Origin: Antedon bifida
Lineage: Eukaryota > Echinodermata > Crinoidea > Comatulida > Antedonidae
NCBI GenBank assembly: GCA_963402885.1
Contig: OY727096.1
Coordinates: 20,627,820-20,691,819 of the forward strand
Direction of reading: 5' to 3'
Length of the DNA stretch: 64,000 bases
Part shown: piece by piece, positions 13,120-27,100 of the stretch
Layout of the letters: each line of letters opens with the position of its first letter
Position numbering within the stretch: the first letter of the stretch is position 1
Position numbers and translations under genes: made by a program
Notes under the pieces: model-generated
Databases searched by the model: none
What the model was told of the DNA's origin: nothing
What the model saw: only the letters and a program-made list of their open reading frames with translations

Positions 13120-15128
13120 CAATTATTTAGATGAGATAAACATTTTTATTGCATATAAGTGCTTGCAAATATTTACATATTTCCCTATTAACACATAACA
13201 CATTTTCCTTGTTCTAATAAATACATGGAAGTAACAGGTTGAGATGAAGAAGCAAACCAAGCAATAAATGAAAAGAAATTTGTTAAAATGGAGCCCTCAA
13301 CTATGTCGAGCTTGGATTCCATCTTTAGCTGGGAATTTGATTCTTTTCCAAAAAAAAGACGTTTGTCAAGTATACTAAATTCAAGAAATGTATACACACT
13401 AAAATGTAGTTATGTTTTTATCATTGTTTTACTGAAGTTTAACTGTATCTCCTTCAATAATACTGATGTTTAACTTCTCAAATTAATATCCCCATCCCCC
13501 TCTTCTGTTATTAGGAAAGCTATTCTACAACAGTAATACTGCTATTTTCTCTGCAGTAATACTGACATTTTGCAGTAATATTGCTATATTTGCTGCTGCA
13601 ACAAAGTGTGTTATGTATCATTCCTAAACAACTTGATAAATATGATTATTTAAATATAAAAACAACTCATATAGAACATTATATTCTTAAAATAAAAAAA
13701 ACATACAGAAAACATAAATCATTTGAAAGAAAATTTAACAAGATTAGAGGTTTTAGTAATAATATATAACTCTGTTAGAATGTTGGTTTAAAAATAGTGT
13801 TTGATAAGTAAACAAAACAGAAATATGATTTTATATAAAAATAAATATCTTTTCATCTATTTTTTTTCCAAATAATACACAATTTACTCTGGTGGAGATG
13901 GTAAAAGAACAAATATTTTATTAAACATTAAGTTGGCTAAATGAACCTCTGTACAAGTAAATAAACTGAGCAAATTAAATACATATAAATTTTGAACATT
14001 AAATTACATACGAACTAAACAAATTATTATTTTGGTCATATGGATATTGATCCAATTATTAAAACCATATACAACAAAATTATGAAAATCGTTGAAAGCT
14101 GTGAGTCAATCTTTCAACGAGATATTTCTATTTTAATGGAAGCCTTTACATTAAATCAAAATTGATCAAATTCCTATGACACAAGGTTATTCATTTACTT
14201 GAAGGGCGCTGCTATCTAATAGATGGCACATCTGATGCGCATGAATGATTTAACTAAATTAATATCACTCATTACTGTTCATCACAGAAAAATATGAAAT
14301 ATTTTTATCTATTCAAATGTATACCATTGGGGAAATAGCATGAAAGAAATAATGATTTGGTCATGTGATTTTGAATTTGGCATCACAGCAGTATTATATT
14401 TTAAAGTAGTAATTTGTATTGAAAGTATACTCCTTTAGTATAATACCAGAACATAGGCTTAGGAACTTCTAGCCTTTTTTTGAATAGCCATCTGAAATAA
14501 TAAGTAACATACCTGCACAGATACGTTCCTCCCGCCGACTGTGACTCCCTTGGTGGGCTTATCTAACTTGTGAACCTTGCTTGGTGGGTTAATAACTTTA
14601 CACATGAATAGATACAAAACACATGCTTTTCGCGCATGTTATTTATTCTATCTATTTGTTTTCTTTTGTATGTGCCAATCTCATACTTGTAACCATGGAA
14701 TTATTGTATGGAATGAGTATATGAAAATTATATCAATCCAAAAAAACAACATTCAACATGTTGAATGGCCTCTCTTCAAAACATAAGAATCAAATGGCCG
14801 CTCTTCAAAACATGTGGACATAGCATTCCTCATTTATGTAATTAGGGAGCAGTTGCTAAAGCAATCAATTGTAATGCTCAAAACCCTTACTGGCTCCATT
14901 ATTTTGACATACAGCAAACTCGCAACAGCAGAAGGTTTGTGCAGAATATGCACAAGTACTTTCAGTCTTGGGTATATTGCGATCAAAAGCCCCCTATACT
15001 GTGACTACGTAAGTGCACTTAACATCAAGGTGTGAAATAATTTAATCTCAACACCTACGTTATATCGCATCGTCCACTGCCAATACCTTTCATCTTTGCA
15101 TAGACCTTCATTTCGGAGTACTTTCATT
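13120..15128. other. Convergent intergenic region between MEI1 and XPO6
   Basis: AT-rich sequence holding the 3' ends of the two tail-to-tail genes. One protein-like open stretch on the plus strand, 13241-13473, is described as a possible extra exon. The rest shows no exon, RNA gene or clear repeat, apart from a few imperfect CAGTAATA-type repeats near 13530-13600. Confidence 0.6.
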
Positions 15129-18100
15129 TCAAAGCTTCACAGAATTAGCAGGCAGGGCGCTATTGCAGAGTCTGTAGTAACGTAGATCATTCACAAACCT
15201 CTGGAGGTTTTGTATAAATGTTGGATAATCCTAGAGACAAAAGATGAAAAATTAAAAAATCTTACACTGCTTGAGTAACAAATACAACTTCTCCAGGACA
15301 AATTTTTTGTTTCTATAAACCTAAAAATCACCACTTATTTTCCTTACCCTATCTTTCTTGAAGTTCCTATCTAGAACCGACCTCTGATTTGGGTCGATCC
15401 CATCAGCGCCCTCTAAAAACTGACACAGGAATGCAACATAGAAGTTGTCAAAGTCCACGGCAGCCATGTTGTAGATAGTCAGTCCAATCTCTTCTTGGAG
15501 AAGGTCATGTGACTTGTGGAGTAGCACTTGAAGAAGTACATTTAAGAATGGTACTAACATCATCTCACGGAATATTTTCTAATGGAAGAAAAACGTGAAA
15601 TCTAGCAAGCCTTCTCTACATAGCTTCAAGATAATGAATTAGGATTTTAAACGTTTTGACAAGCTAAGTGAGTGTGGATTGAAGATGCGATACTTCCAGG
15701 ACTGCAGGTTAAAATACGTCAGGATACTTTTCACACAGCATACTGATCTTGTAAATGCTACCTACCTTATGGTACAATTTCAATTTCTCATTCAGCTTCT
15801 CCAAGCACTCCAAGTTTTGTCGGAAGACTGCTATGTCAGGTTGTAAGAAAGATTGCCCGAAAGACTGCAAAACAATTACATACATCATTTAGTTCAAACA
15901 ATAGATGACGACCTGTAGTAGATAGAAATGATAGCAACCTTCAAGATTGAATTGTAAGCATCATAACCCACAAGATACTAACCTGCATGATAACAATAAA
16001 CTCATCAGTGTGATCTACAGCTTCTGTGTCTGACTGCATTTTTGTCAGTATAGATGATGGGAAGAAATATCTCCACTTGTTTTGTAGAAGCTCAAAAAGC
16101 AGTCTGAACAGTACTAACTTGATATCAGGTGATTGCCTCTGTAATGAATGAAGGCAAGATTACTGTATATGACAGAGTAAATTGATATTTATTTTAGTCC
16201 ATTTCAAGCATGAGACAATAAAGAGGAGTAACATTGTAAACACTGAAAAGAAATGGTCCCAGGGGACATAGATTGATAGGTGTTTATCAAAATCTTTTCT
16301 AATCTAATTCTAAAAAAAATGTAGGGTAAATTAAGGGTTGGATTATATTCAAGTATGTGATTATACTCTATTTAAAGAGAGCATGTTAATGTACATATGA
16401 TGGCACTACACACGATAAAGCTCACTATGATTTGTGGATAACATGTAGTTGTCACACTTGTTCCTTCTCACACCCCAGCCAGATCCTATTGAACTATCCC
16501 TCATTTGTACAAAAAAATAATTGATTTTACCTCTGCTATGATAGGATAGATTTGATGCATACTGATATTGATAATTGTGGGTAAGAAACCTTTAAATGCT
16601 GAGCCTGGTTCTTGCAGTATCAACTCCAAAATTTGTAAAAACCTTTGAAGAAAAAAGTAAGATTTAAGAAAATATATATATATATATCAATGTTTCTCTG
16701 TAGAACTCAAGCTCTGTCTACACTATCAAATTAGTTTAACAAAAAAAGGTGATGTGGCCAAATACGATGTATGGTAGTGATATAACACATCACATTACAT
16801 TGCTTTGTCACATAAAATTTGATAGTGTAGAATTGCTTTCGAATATATCCATGTTTGGATGGAATATAGAATAGTGATTGTGGCCATGCTAAGATTAAGC
16901 TTAAAGTGGAGCTCCACCCAGAAAATTGCTATTTTTCATACATTTCAACTATTCTTTAAAAATATCATCCTTCATACTTCATATTTTTTTGAAATTTTTT
17001 TCAATGAGTATGATTTTCTTGAAAATCACGCCTTTTTGCGTTTTGGGGGGATACCTTGTAATTTCCTATTCTTTTACATGCAAAAGGGGGGTATATTTGA
17101 ATATTCCTAAAAAATTAATTTCTTCACTAAAAAAAAAATGTAAAATGTTTTTATATGTAATTTTTCCAGATCTTTTTATTTCTGGTATTGTTATTGCGTA
17201 TACATTGCGCAATTTCGCGTAAATAGACACTTTCCCCCGTTGGGTCCAACTGGGTTTTTTACTTTGCTAGGGAGTATGATCACGTGACATTTCTCACAAC
17301 ATTTTTCACACTGCAGCTGGCGATCTGTTATTGTCGCGATGTTATTTTTGACGGGCGAAAAGTATATTAAAACATTCTGGATGTGACCCTATCATGTTTC
17401 ACAGTGTAATAAGTGATTATGAGATTAATTACTAATATGTCAAATTTAACGAGATTTGAGAAAGACGTGGCTATATATTCAATAAAGCTAGGCCTAGGCC
17501 TACTAGAGTCTAGGTATGTAACGATGCTGCTTGGCCTCTAGCTGGCTGCCTGATAGCCTTACAGCAGTGAAGTTTGTTCTGGCACCCAATCTCGGCCTAC
17601 CCATGGGCCATGATAGGGTGCCTGAATAGTTGCTTTTCAGTCAGACATAAGCTTCCACATCCGTTACTATTCTTTACTATTCTGAGCAATACCAGTCTTG
17701 TTTTGTAGAGAATTTTGTGTTTCACAATTCTTAATGTGCGAGAAAACCCAGGAACGATAAATGGGACGAAACGACCAAGAATTTTCGAACCCATGACTAC
17801 AGTCCTACCTAGACATGAATTCAAGTCTAGCTAGCTAGGCTGAACAGACGATTTAGCTAGGCCTAGCTTAAAATTAATAAGCAATTTGATTAAGATTATT
17901 ATGCTGTTGTTGTACAGTGCAAATCATGATGTTACATGTAAATTATGCTGACATTTTTATCGGAAATATTACTTGGGCCTAAACAAATCGTATTAATTGT
18001 GTGTATAAACAGGGAGTTGTAAAAATTATTTTACAACTCCCTGGTATAAAATTGATTCGCCATTTTCCAACACATAATTTACCAAAGGGGAGACATTTCA

Positions 18101-21100
18101 CCAACGCGTTCACCGGCGACTAAAACGCGTTAGTCGCTAAGTGTAACGCGTTTTGCGACGTATTGTAAACTAATAACCCCTAAGTTACTGAAAAAGTGTA
18201 ATGTAGTAAAAAACACTATTTTCTGACCGATTTTTTAGAAATTAGTTTTTGGAAAATATTGCCATATCTTCCCTGTTGTTTGTATGTAATCACTTTCAAT
18301 TAAACATACTTAAACATAATATAAGCTGAGAAAGTCTGAGTGTAGCTCCACTTTAAGATAATAGTGATGCTTACTTTTCTACAACTCGTACTCCTGAGCT
18401 GCCTTCATTCAGAATAATAGCAGTCAATTGTTCCCTAAAAGAGCAGGAAAAAATATGTCATTTGCTTTGCAAATTTACAATAAAGGCAACATATTTAGGT
18501 AGAGAGAAATATAATCATTTAAGGTTCATTTACCTGGTAAATAAGTTCATGAAAACGGTTATGGTTGACTGGATACTAGCCACGCCCATCTGCACTCTGA
18601 GTCCTTGGATTATTGCAAGGTAGAAACTCATAATTTCATCAACAACATCTAAAAGAAAAAACGTAAATTAATTAGGTTACAATTTGTATTTCTTAAGTTG
18701 AAAAAAAACCTGAATATGCATCATCGTAATAAATTTATAATAAAAAATTATGCATGATTTACAGTTTTAAATAAATACTTTACTATATTTTTTTCTGATT
18801 GCACACATCCATACACGTGGGGTATCAAAATTACTTGGGGAAGAGGGATCGAACTGCTCTGGGAGGTATCTTTTATCTTACCTGCTTGGCTAATGTAGAC
18901 AGGGAATAATGCCAATGTTACTTCTAGTTTGAGCCATATAACCAAGATGTTCAAAGAGGGACTCACAAACCATAACAGGTTTATAGTCTAAAGGTCAAGG
19001 TAAATCAAGGTAAAATCTTACCTGCTTGGCTAATATAGACAGGGAATAATGCCAATGTTACTTCTATACATTCTTTTAGTGATTGGAAGACAATCTGCTT
19101 AGTCTTTGATACTTCACCAGAAACAGAATCCACATGGTTTGCCAACAGATGGAGAGTCCTCTTCATACATGGTTTAGCTGGAAAGAAATGTATTTAGAAA
19201 AACATCAACCCAGTATTGGATGATACTCCACATTTTATCTAAACACTTAAATTAATTAAAGGTGAATACATTATGAATCATTATTTCCTGGAATTCTCTA
19301 TCTGGTTATGAGGTATCCACTTACTATGTGAACAGTATTAAGAAGAGATCAAAGTGGGTTTTTAAAGGGCAAACTAGTTGCAAGTCACTGTGTTGTGCAC
19401 TGAACCGTCAAAGACCATAGGTTTTCTTTAGCCTACCACATCATCACTCTCTGTGTGTTACAACTAGCGGGTTGCAATATATGTATAGTGCAGTCATTCG
19501 GATGAGTCATTAAGCAGTTTGTCCTGTGTGCAACATGGCACAAGTGCACGTTAAAGAATCCAGTACATTCTTCAAAAGAGTAGGATTTTCTCCCAGGGTA
19601 CTGCCCAATTCACGACCAGAAGGGCCCATCTGACAAGTACAAAGACTTAGTGAGTTATCCTTGGTCCTTTGTGTGCAGCACTAACAATATTCTATCTATC
19701 AACCCCTTTTCCCACTACTACCAAGAATCAACTATAGTGCAAGAACATTTTATACTAAAATCTAATGACTTCATACCTAGTCAACCTATTGTATTTGCAC
19801 TATTACCTCTGTTCTGAAGCATTTTGTCTTTGGCAAAATTGGGAACATCTTTAATCTGGCAATACTCTGATGTGATCCTTCTCATGAAGCCCGAATGGTT
19901 TGCTGATCTCGATGCCCAATTCTGTGCATTTTCAGCCACATTAGGCCATGCTAATACCAGGATGTTGGATAAGGCACGTACAATAAGAAGCTCCACCTGA
20001 CAATACATCAAAAAGAATAAATTGGAAAGAAATTGGCTGATTGTATGTAACCCAAGAACCAGTCAATTTCCAGGTCCAGTGTACACATTGTGGATGTGCA
20101 CTTTAAAGAACCTAGTACATCTTTCGATTACTAGTACATCACAGCCACTGATCATAACTAGGCCCTTTGGCTGAAGAGGTCACCCAGTATAAATAATAAC
20201 AGATGGACCAAAAAGATTGACTGAATGGCAGGCGTTAATCACAAAAGAAGAGGAAGACAAAAACGCAGATGGAGGTACGACATCATATCTTATACAGGTA
20301 CAACAGAAAGGAATGTCAAATGACTGAAAAAGTCTCACCTCTATAGGCATTCCATTGAGTAAACCTTGGCTTACTTCTGTAAATAACTTCTGCACTAGCG
20401 GTAACTCAACAAGGAATGGTGGACGGACACTACTGGAAATTGAAAGAAACAGATGCGATGCTGACAGGAGAACCTTCTCCGGTGTCTGTAAAGAAATTTA
20501 AAAACCTTTTTAGCATGAATACAAATACTAAATGCTGTTTAAAAAGTGTGCCTTAGGAATGATATTTTACTTAAGGGAATCTGAAGAGGAAACTGAAGTA
20601 GGCAAGAGCATAAGTAACCAGTAACCAAAAAGAATAAGTACACCAAGTATACATTCCCTTACCTGTTTGGTAAACAGTGGAACAATAGACTCAATTGTTT
20701 TGGTGATTATGGGTGTGAATAGATGTTGGTATTTATCCCCTGCTTGGCGTTTACTTTCCAGATAAAACTGAGCTAGCCATTGATTAAAGGCTTGCAACGC
20801 TCCAAGACACTCAGCATGTCTATAAATAGAAAGTTACATCACTTATTACATGTGTATATTTCTTCTGCTACATTTTCTTTAGCAATGCTTCATTGGGATC
20901 CTTCCAACTTTTCACAATTTCATGTATACCTAAAATATTTTATTTATTCTTGTATACGTTACAACCTATACTTGGGGACACTTTCTCTTAACAAAAATGA
21001 GGGAAAATAGCCGACACTTTTTGGTCCTGGAGTTCCCTTAATAGAGGTTCTACAGAGAATAATACATTTGACTTTACTCCATATAATTGACATAATAACA

Positions 21101-24100
21101 TGTGTGCATTCTGATAGCTGTTTGAATATTGTAGTGTTGGGCCATTTGCTTTGTATACTTACACTTGAATGAATTCTGGTTTCAGTACTGTAGGTATTGC
21201 AGTTTTCAATTTGAACAATTGAGCTTTACCACTAAAACTATTTAACTCACAGAATCTGTAAACGTAACAACAATTATTCATTTAAATTTACATAAATTAG
21301 CAAAAAACCTTGTAAAAGGTTAGGTTAATTTTAACTTTTGTGTGTTGTGATCCATTTTGATCGCATTATTATTATTATTATTATTGGGACAAGAAAGAGC
21401 TAACACCCAAATACACAACAAATAAACTTAAAAATAACTTACTTTTCAACTAATTGTAAACCATTGTCGAACCTTGGGTGGAAGTTTTCGGTTGTGAAGT
21501 GTTCAGACATCCTTCCCAACGCTTGCAACGTGGTTGATAAATCACGTAGACTACAATGCAATCGTCTTACCTCATTCTCAGCTGTTATGTTTAATTTCTG
21601 ACCTACAAATAAGAGTAAATTTATGTTATTCAGAAAGTTAACTAGAAAGATAAAATGATAATTCTGAAATAAATAAAATAATTGCGTTACCTTCTGAAGA
21701 TTCAATTATAAAGCCACCCAGTCCAAGGTATACATCTAAATTCTCCTGAAAGATCTGAAACTAAAAACCGAAATAAAGTGTTATGGTTCCATTGAGGAGT
21801 GCGTTTTCAAAGATGGCATTTATCAAGGTACATAAATTAACACTTACCAGGTATTGGAATGCTACCCTTGGAAGTAATTCTGCTGTCTTTGCAACCACTT
21901 CAAGACAATTACATAAAAAATGTTGCCACTCTGTTTCAGCCTGCAATAAATCATAAAAAAAAAATAAAATAAATTAATTAAAAGTATTAAATATAGTATA
22001 TTTGGAAAAAGGTATTTAAGTTACGTTTGACCTATCAATCGAGTTAAAGAAATTTCATTTAAAAGAATGTTGTTGGGTTCAGATAGTGTTTACAAGAAAC
22101 TCGAGAGTTTCAAAAGGTTCTTAATGTAGGTGCTAGTGGAACTTAAACTAGAATAAGTTTTGAGCTTACGTCATCATCTACAACTTCATCATCAAGTTCT
22201 TCTAGTTGCACTTGGTTACACCGAAATTGAATCTTGAATAAAAGTGCTTCCATCAAAGATTCTAACGCTTCACTGTAGCTATTAACAACTTCATTTGCAT
22301 CTGGCGCCCTCGCATGACTCCTCGTAATTAAATAATCTAAGAAAACGTTCCAGATGTCAAGGCAGGCAAAGAGGCCTTCGTTACTAGCCTACAAAAAAGG
22401 AAGATTTATATTAATGTTAGTTAATTGGCTTGGTATTGTGGGTGTGATAGTTGCACTGTAACATGGGTAGCACCACTTTAGCTTGGGTAGAGCCACTGTA
22501 ATGCATCTTGGCAGTTCTGGGTTTAAATCCAATAATAATGAACAAATATTTAGCTTACCTGTTTAAATGTGTATTTGTAGAGTAATGATAAAAACTCTAA
22601 AATTGGAAAATGTGAATTCCCTTCAAATCTCCTTAAATGAATGCTAACAAACAGTCGCAGGAATTCCGTAAATTTCTCTACATAACTGTAATAAGAAATG
22701 TATAAAAAAATTACCATTAACAATAATACATACAGAATACCAGCCACAAAACCAAGGACCAGAGAGACTAACCAAGGATTTTCAATCCTGCTGTAAATTT
22801 AGTTAAACCTGAAAACACTCCCTTCCTGGATACAGCACTGAACTAATGAATGCAAGTCATTTGCAACCTTGGGTAAGGCGTTTTCACATTGTTCCTTAAA
22901 AGCTTAATTACATCACTGAGCTTTCGATTTGCAATGACTTAAGACCTAGGAATTGTGTAAATTAACCATATAATTTGTGAAAGTTATCATCCAACTCTGT
23001 AAAATGACAACCATAAAAAGGTTAACATGCGTACAGTAGTCTGCGACATCAGAATCTAAGGTAACCTGGACCTAGAAATGACCAATTTCGGTTCAATGAC
23101 TCGGCAAAAATCGGAAAATTAAATTCAACATGAAAATAGTACCTCATAAGTTCTACTTTAGGTCGTAATCGAAAACTCTCTATTGTCAACAAAAGTTCAA
23201 TCATACCTTTCATCTAATTCTTCAATCTTGTTGCCTACTGATTGTGCAGTGTTATCTTTGGTCATTCTTTGTAATAAATGAAAAGATTGCTGAAACATCT
23301 TCAGTAGAAACTCCTCAAAGTCCGTTGGAATGCAGTTCTTAGACATAATCTCATTAATACAACACATGGCGAGCACGCCAAGTGACGAACTTCCGCTTGA
23401 GCTAAAACTATCATTTAGACGGAACGACGATGTTCCACTTTGTACCGACTGTATATCACAGCCAAAGTTCGCAAAGTGGAAGATGGTGGTTAGGAGTCGT
23501 GTGGAAATGTGGCATGATAGAGGGATCCAGCTGAATAGATGTGCAAGACAATGGAGGGCGAGGTTACTAAGATGTTCACTGTCCTGATCAAGTGGGGGCA
23601 GCGGTTGTAAGTTCTGTTTACTTGTCTGAGGCGAGTTAAATATATTCCTAATTAATGAACTCCCTGAAAGAAGAAGATAATAAAAACACTACTAATTGAT
23701 TTAATAAATAAATATATCTATAGAACTACTGTGTATAATTTATTTGTGATGCCGTCGCCATTTGACAGTAACTATACAAATTGGATGCTAGCATACATCT
23801 TCATTCTCTTGCACAGCTCCATCCTTATGGAATGCTCTTCCACAATCAATCAAGAATGCCAACTCTATTGAGTCAAACAGTTACTGTAATCCCATCTCTT
23901 TTGCATGGCATATGAAATAACGTAATTTCTACCTAATTCAAGCCTTGTGGTCGTAGCGCTTTAGAAAAAATTTATTTTGGTTAGGAGCTATACAAAAGAC
24001 TATTTAATTATTATTAGCTCCCATTGGGCACAATACCAGCATCCCTCCTTTAATCTGCAATGAAAAATATGATGAAAAGAAATGAAATTACCTGATTGAA

Positions 24101-27100
24101 GAGGTGATGTGCCATAAGCTATGTTATTCGTGAATGCATCCTGACTGTCATCATCACCGTGTGTAGGTGATGGGGGTGGTGTTGCTGTTATAACAAGCTG
24201 CCTGTGTTTATCTAAAATACTTTCAAGTATATCTGAGAAATAAAAGTATGGCTATTGTTATCTTAATTTAATTAAAATTAATTAATTATCTTCATATCAT
24301 GCATCAGTTATACGTATGGATTACGTAGCCGTAGTATAACATCGGCAAGGGTTCGAGGCTCACTTACTCCAAGTGGTAGAACGAGTCTTCTTCTCGGATA
24401 ATGACTAAAAACCGTAGGTCCATTGTACACATCCAGCTCATGTACACTTTAAAGAACCTAGTACCTCTTACGAGACGAGTAGGAGGCTACCCTGGTGTAC
24501 GAGTACATCACAGCCACTGATCATAACTGAGCCCTCTGGGAGACCAGTCTTTGACTGCATGAATAGGTAGCCCAGTATAAAAAAATAATAACTAACAATA
24601 ACAACAGATGGACCAAAAAGATTGAAAGAATGGCAGCTGTGAATCAAAGAGGTCGCTCAGTATAAATAAACTATTTAAATTCAATAGTGACATTTGACTT
24701 ACGTGTAATGATGTTCAATACGGTGGGAACCTGATCTTGTAGTAATCTGTTCAATTCCTCTTTCCTAGAGGCACTTAAGTCTTCCCTTGGAGCTGCCAAT
24801 TCTTCTGACGTCGTGTGAAGAAGCATCAGGCCTAGAGCAGCTGTTTGTGATTGCTGAATCAACTGCAAGAAAACAATAAGTTTAGGTTAAGACATTCCTC
24901 CAAGTCTTCTTTGATAAGATCTTCTTGTCCAGTGCATCTTTCGGAAGAGTAGGGGCTACCCAGTGTGCTGGTACAGTACATACCTCAGATACATTGAAGC
25001 AATAGTAATGAGCTTATCTTAGATTCATCTCCATGATATCAGTACTCTTAACAAAATATTTATATAGAGCGATAAAAACTACTTAAAAACACTTTGTATA
25101 TCTACAGTAAATCAGTAATTTTTTAATCTCGAAATACAACAATGCTATTGTAATAACTCTTACCTGTAAGATATTACTAAAGAAGTCTGGATAAAAGTGC
25201 GGCCAATCAAGCCTTGCAATGCACACAATAACTTTGATCAATTTGTTACGGATGGAACTCGGAATGGCTTTGTGATGCGACAGTAAAAACTTGGACAAAC
25301 CATTTCGTATCTGAATCTTGTCTCCCCCTTGGATTCCAATCCACTGACGGTTTATCACATTCTGAAAAAAAAAATTGTGAAATAGAAAATGTGGCACATT
25401 CAAGCGAAATCTGACATAAGTCGCATGTGTCAATTTGTAGAGACAGCCAAAAACAATAAAAGGCTAAAAAATTACATTTTTTTTATTTTTACAGACAATG
25501 ATAGCTGAAACAGTATTTATTTACATTACACTTGGTGTTTTTCTATTTTGAGACAAATAAATAAATAAATGTTAACATTGTGTGTGGTATGTAAAAGACT
25601 ATAAAAGTAAACTAGAAATAAAGAACCCTTTCTTTGGGTCACATTAAGGGGACTCTTGTGAAATGAACGAGGGTACTGTACAGTATGGCCAATTCCTATT
25701 TAGTAGACACCTTATTAAGGGACACTGGGTCACAAAAAAGTTCTACACTGTTATTTATACTTGCAATGAATGCTTGAACCTACACATTGACATGCATACT
25801 AATGGAAGACTTAATGAAAATGGTTACTGTATACATACAATCATTTATATGTTGACTTTTTATTTGGAAAATTAGGGAAAATTCCCTTTAGATTCTAAAA
25901 ATAGAATTTAATGATACCATCATTATTTCTACAGCACAAGTTGGCAGATAAATGGGTATGTTACAGGAATAAAATATATAATTCAATTAAATAATTTATA
26001 CTTGCAAACAATTTAACAAAAATCATTATTTAAAGTAGTGCTCAGCCTAATTAAAAGTTATTCATTTATTTATTATACTAATATACTAATTATATATTAG
26101 TATATGATATATATGTATTCATTTACAGAATCATATTTGTATATTTTTAATAATAAAATGAAAATCCATTAAACAGCCTGTTTATAATATTGGCTATAAA
26201 ATATGTAATCCGAGTGCCATTTACATGCCACCTACCGAGTGGGTAGATCAAGATGATTATTAACATCGATACAATAAATTCAGTTAAATACACATTTTGT
26301 TAACAATGAGAGTCAACATATAAAAAATCTATTATGTTGTGACTTTGCATTTCAACAGTTTAAAATGGTTATTTTTAATTATCTTTAGAAAAATAGTACT
26401 GTATAATTTTTTATTTATTTTATTTTATTTCAACTTTATTTATAGAGGGTAACCCTTCCAGCTGAACCCGCAGGCCAGCTGATATTCAGGGGCCCTCTTA
26501 AAAATGACAAAATATATAAAACTATACTTAACTAATACGAATCTACTATATACATTTAAATTTAAAACTATTATATAAAAAAATAATTATCAAAAAAAAA
26601 AAAAAAAAATTCAATAAAAATTATATCAGGTTAAATAACCTAATAATAATAAATATTTTAATTCTGAATTAATTATTATGTATAAATTCCAACCCACGCA
26701 CAAATGTAATTTGACTCAAAAACACATTAGCTTTGATGAATTTTTCAGTTGATGTTTTTAAACTTTCAAGGGACTCACTAATGACATTAAAGGAAATAGA
26801 AATTCTTGAAATACCATGAAAAATTTAAACAGAATATTTACTAGGGAAAATACACTATACAAGTACACTATTAACACTGAATAAAATTAAAAACCACTTT
26901 GGGCGTGGTGGTACACTAGCATTTGATTTTCAATGACGTCATGTTAATTCAAATCATTGTGTGTACAGTATGTACTGTAGACATGCTTTTCTTCCTCTAT
27001 CGATTCCTTCATATATTTTGGCGGAATCATAAACGAAAAGCAGGTTAATACAGTACTGTAGTTCCAACATCAAGAAATGTATCTGTAGACAGCTTTACCA

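Noticed and set aside
18010-18043. Hairpin as a transcription terminator
   Set aside because: It lies inside an intron and inside a transposon of a eukaryotic gene; intrinsic terminators of this kind do not apply.
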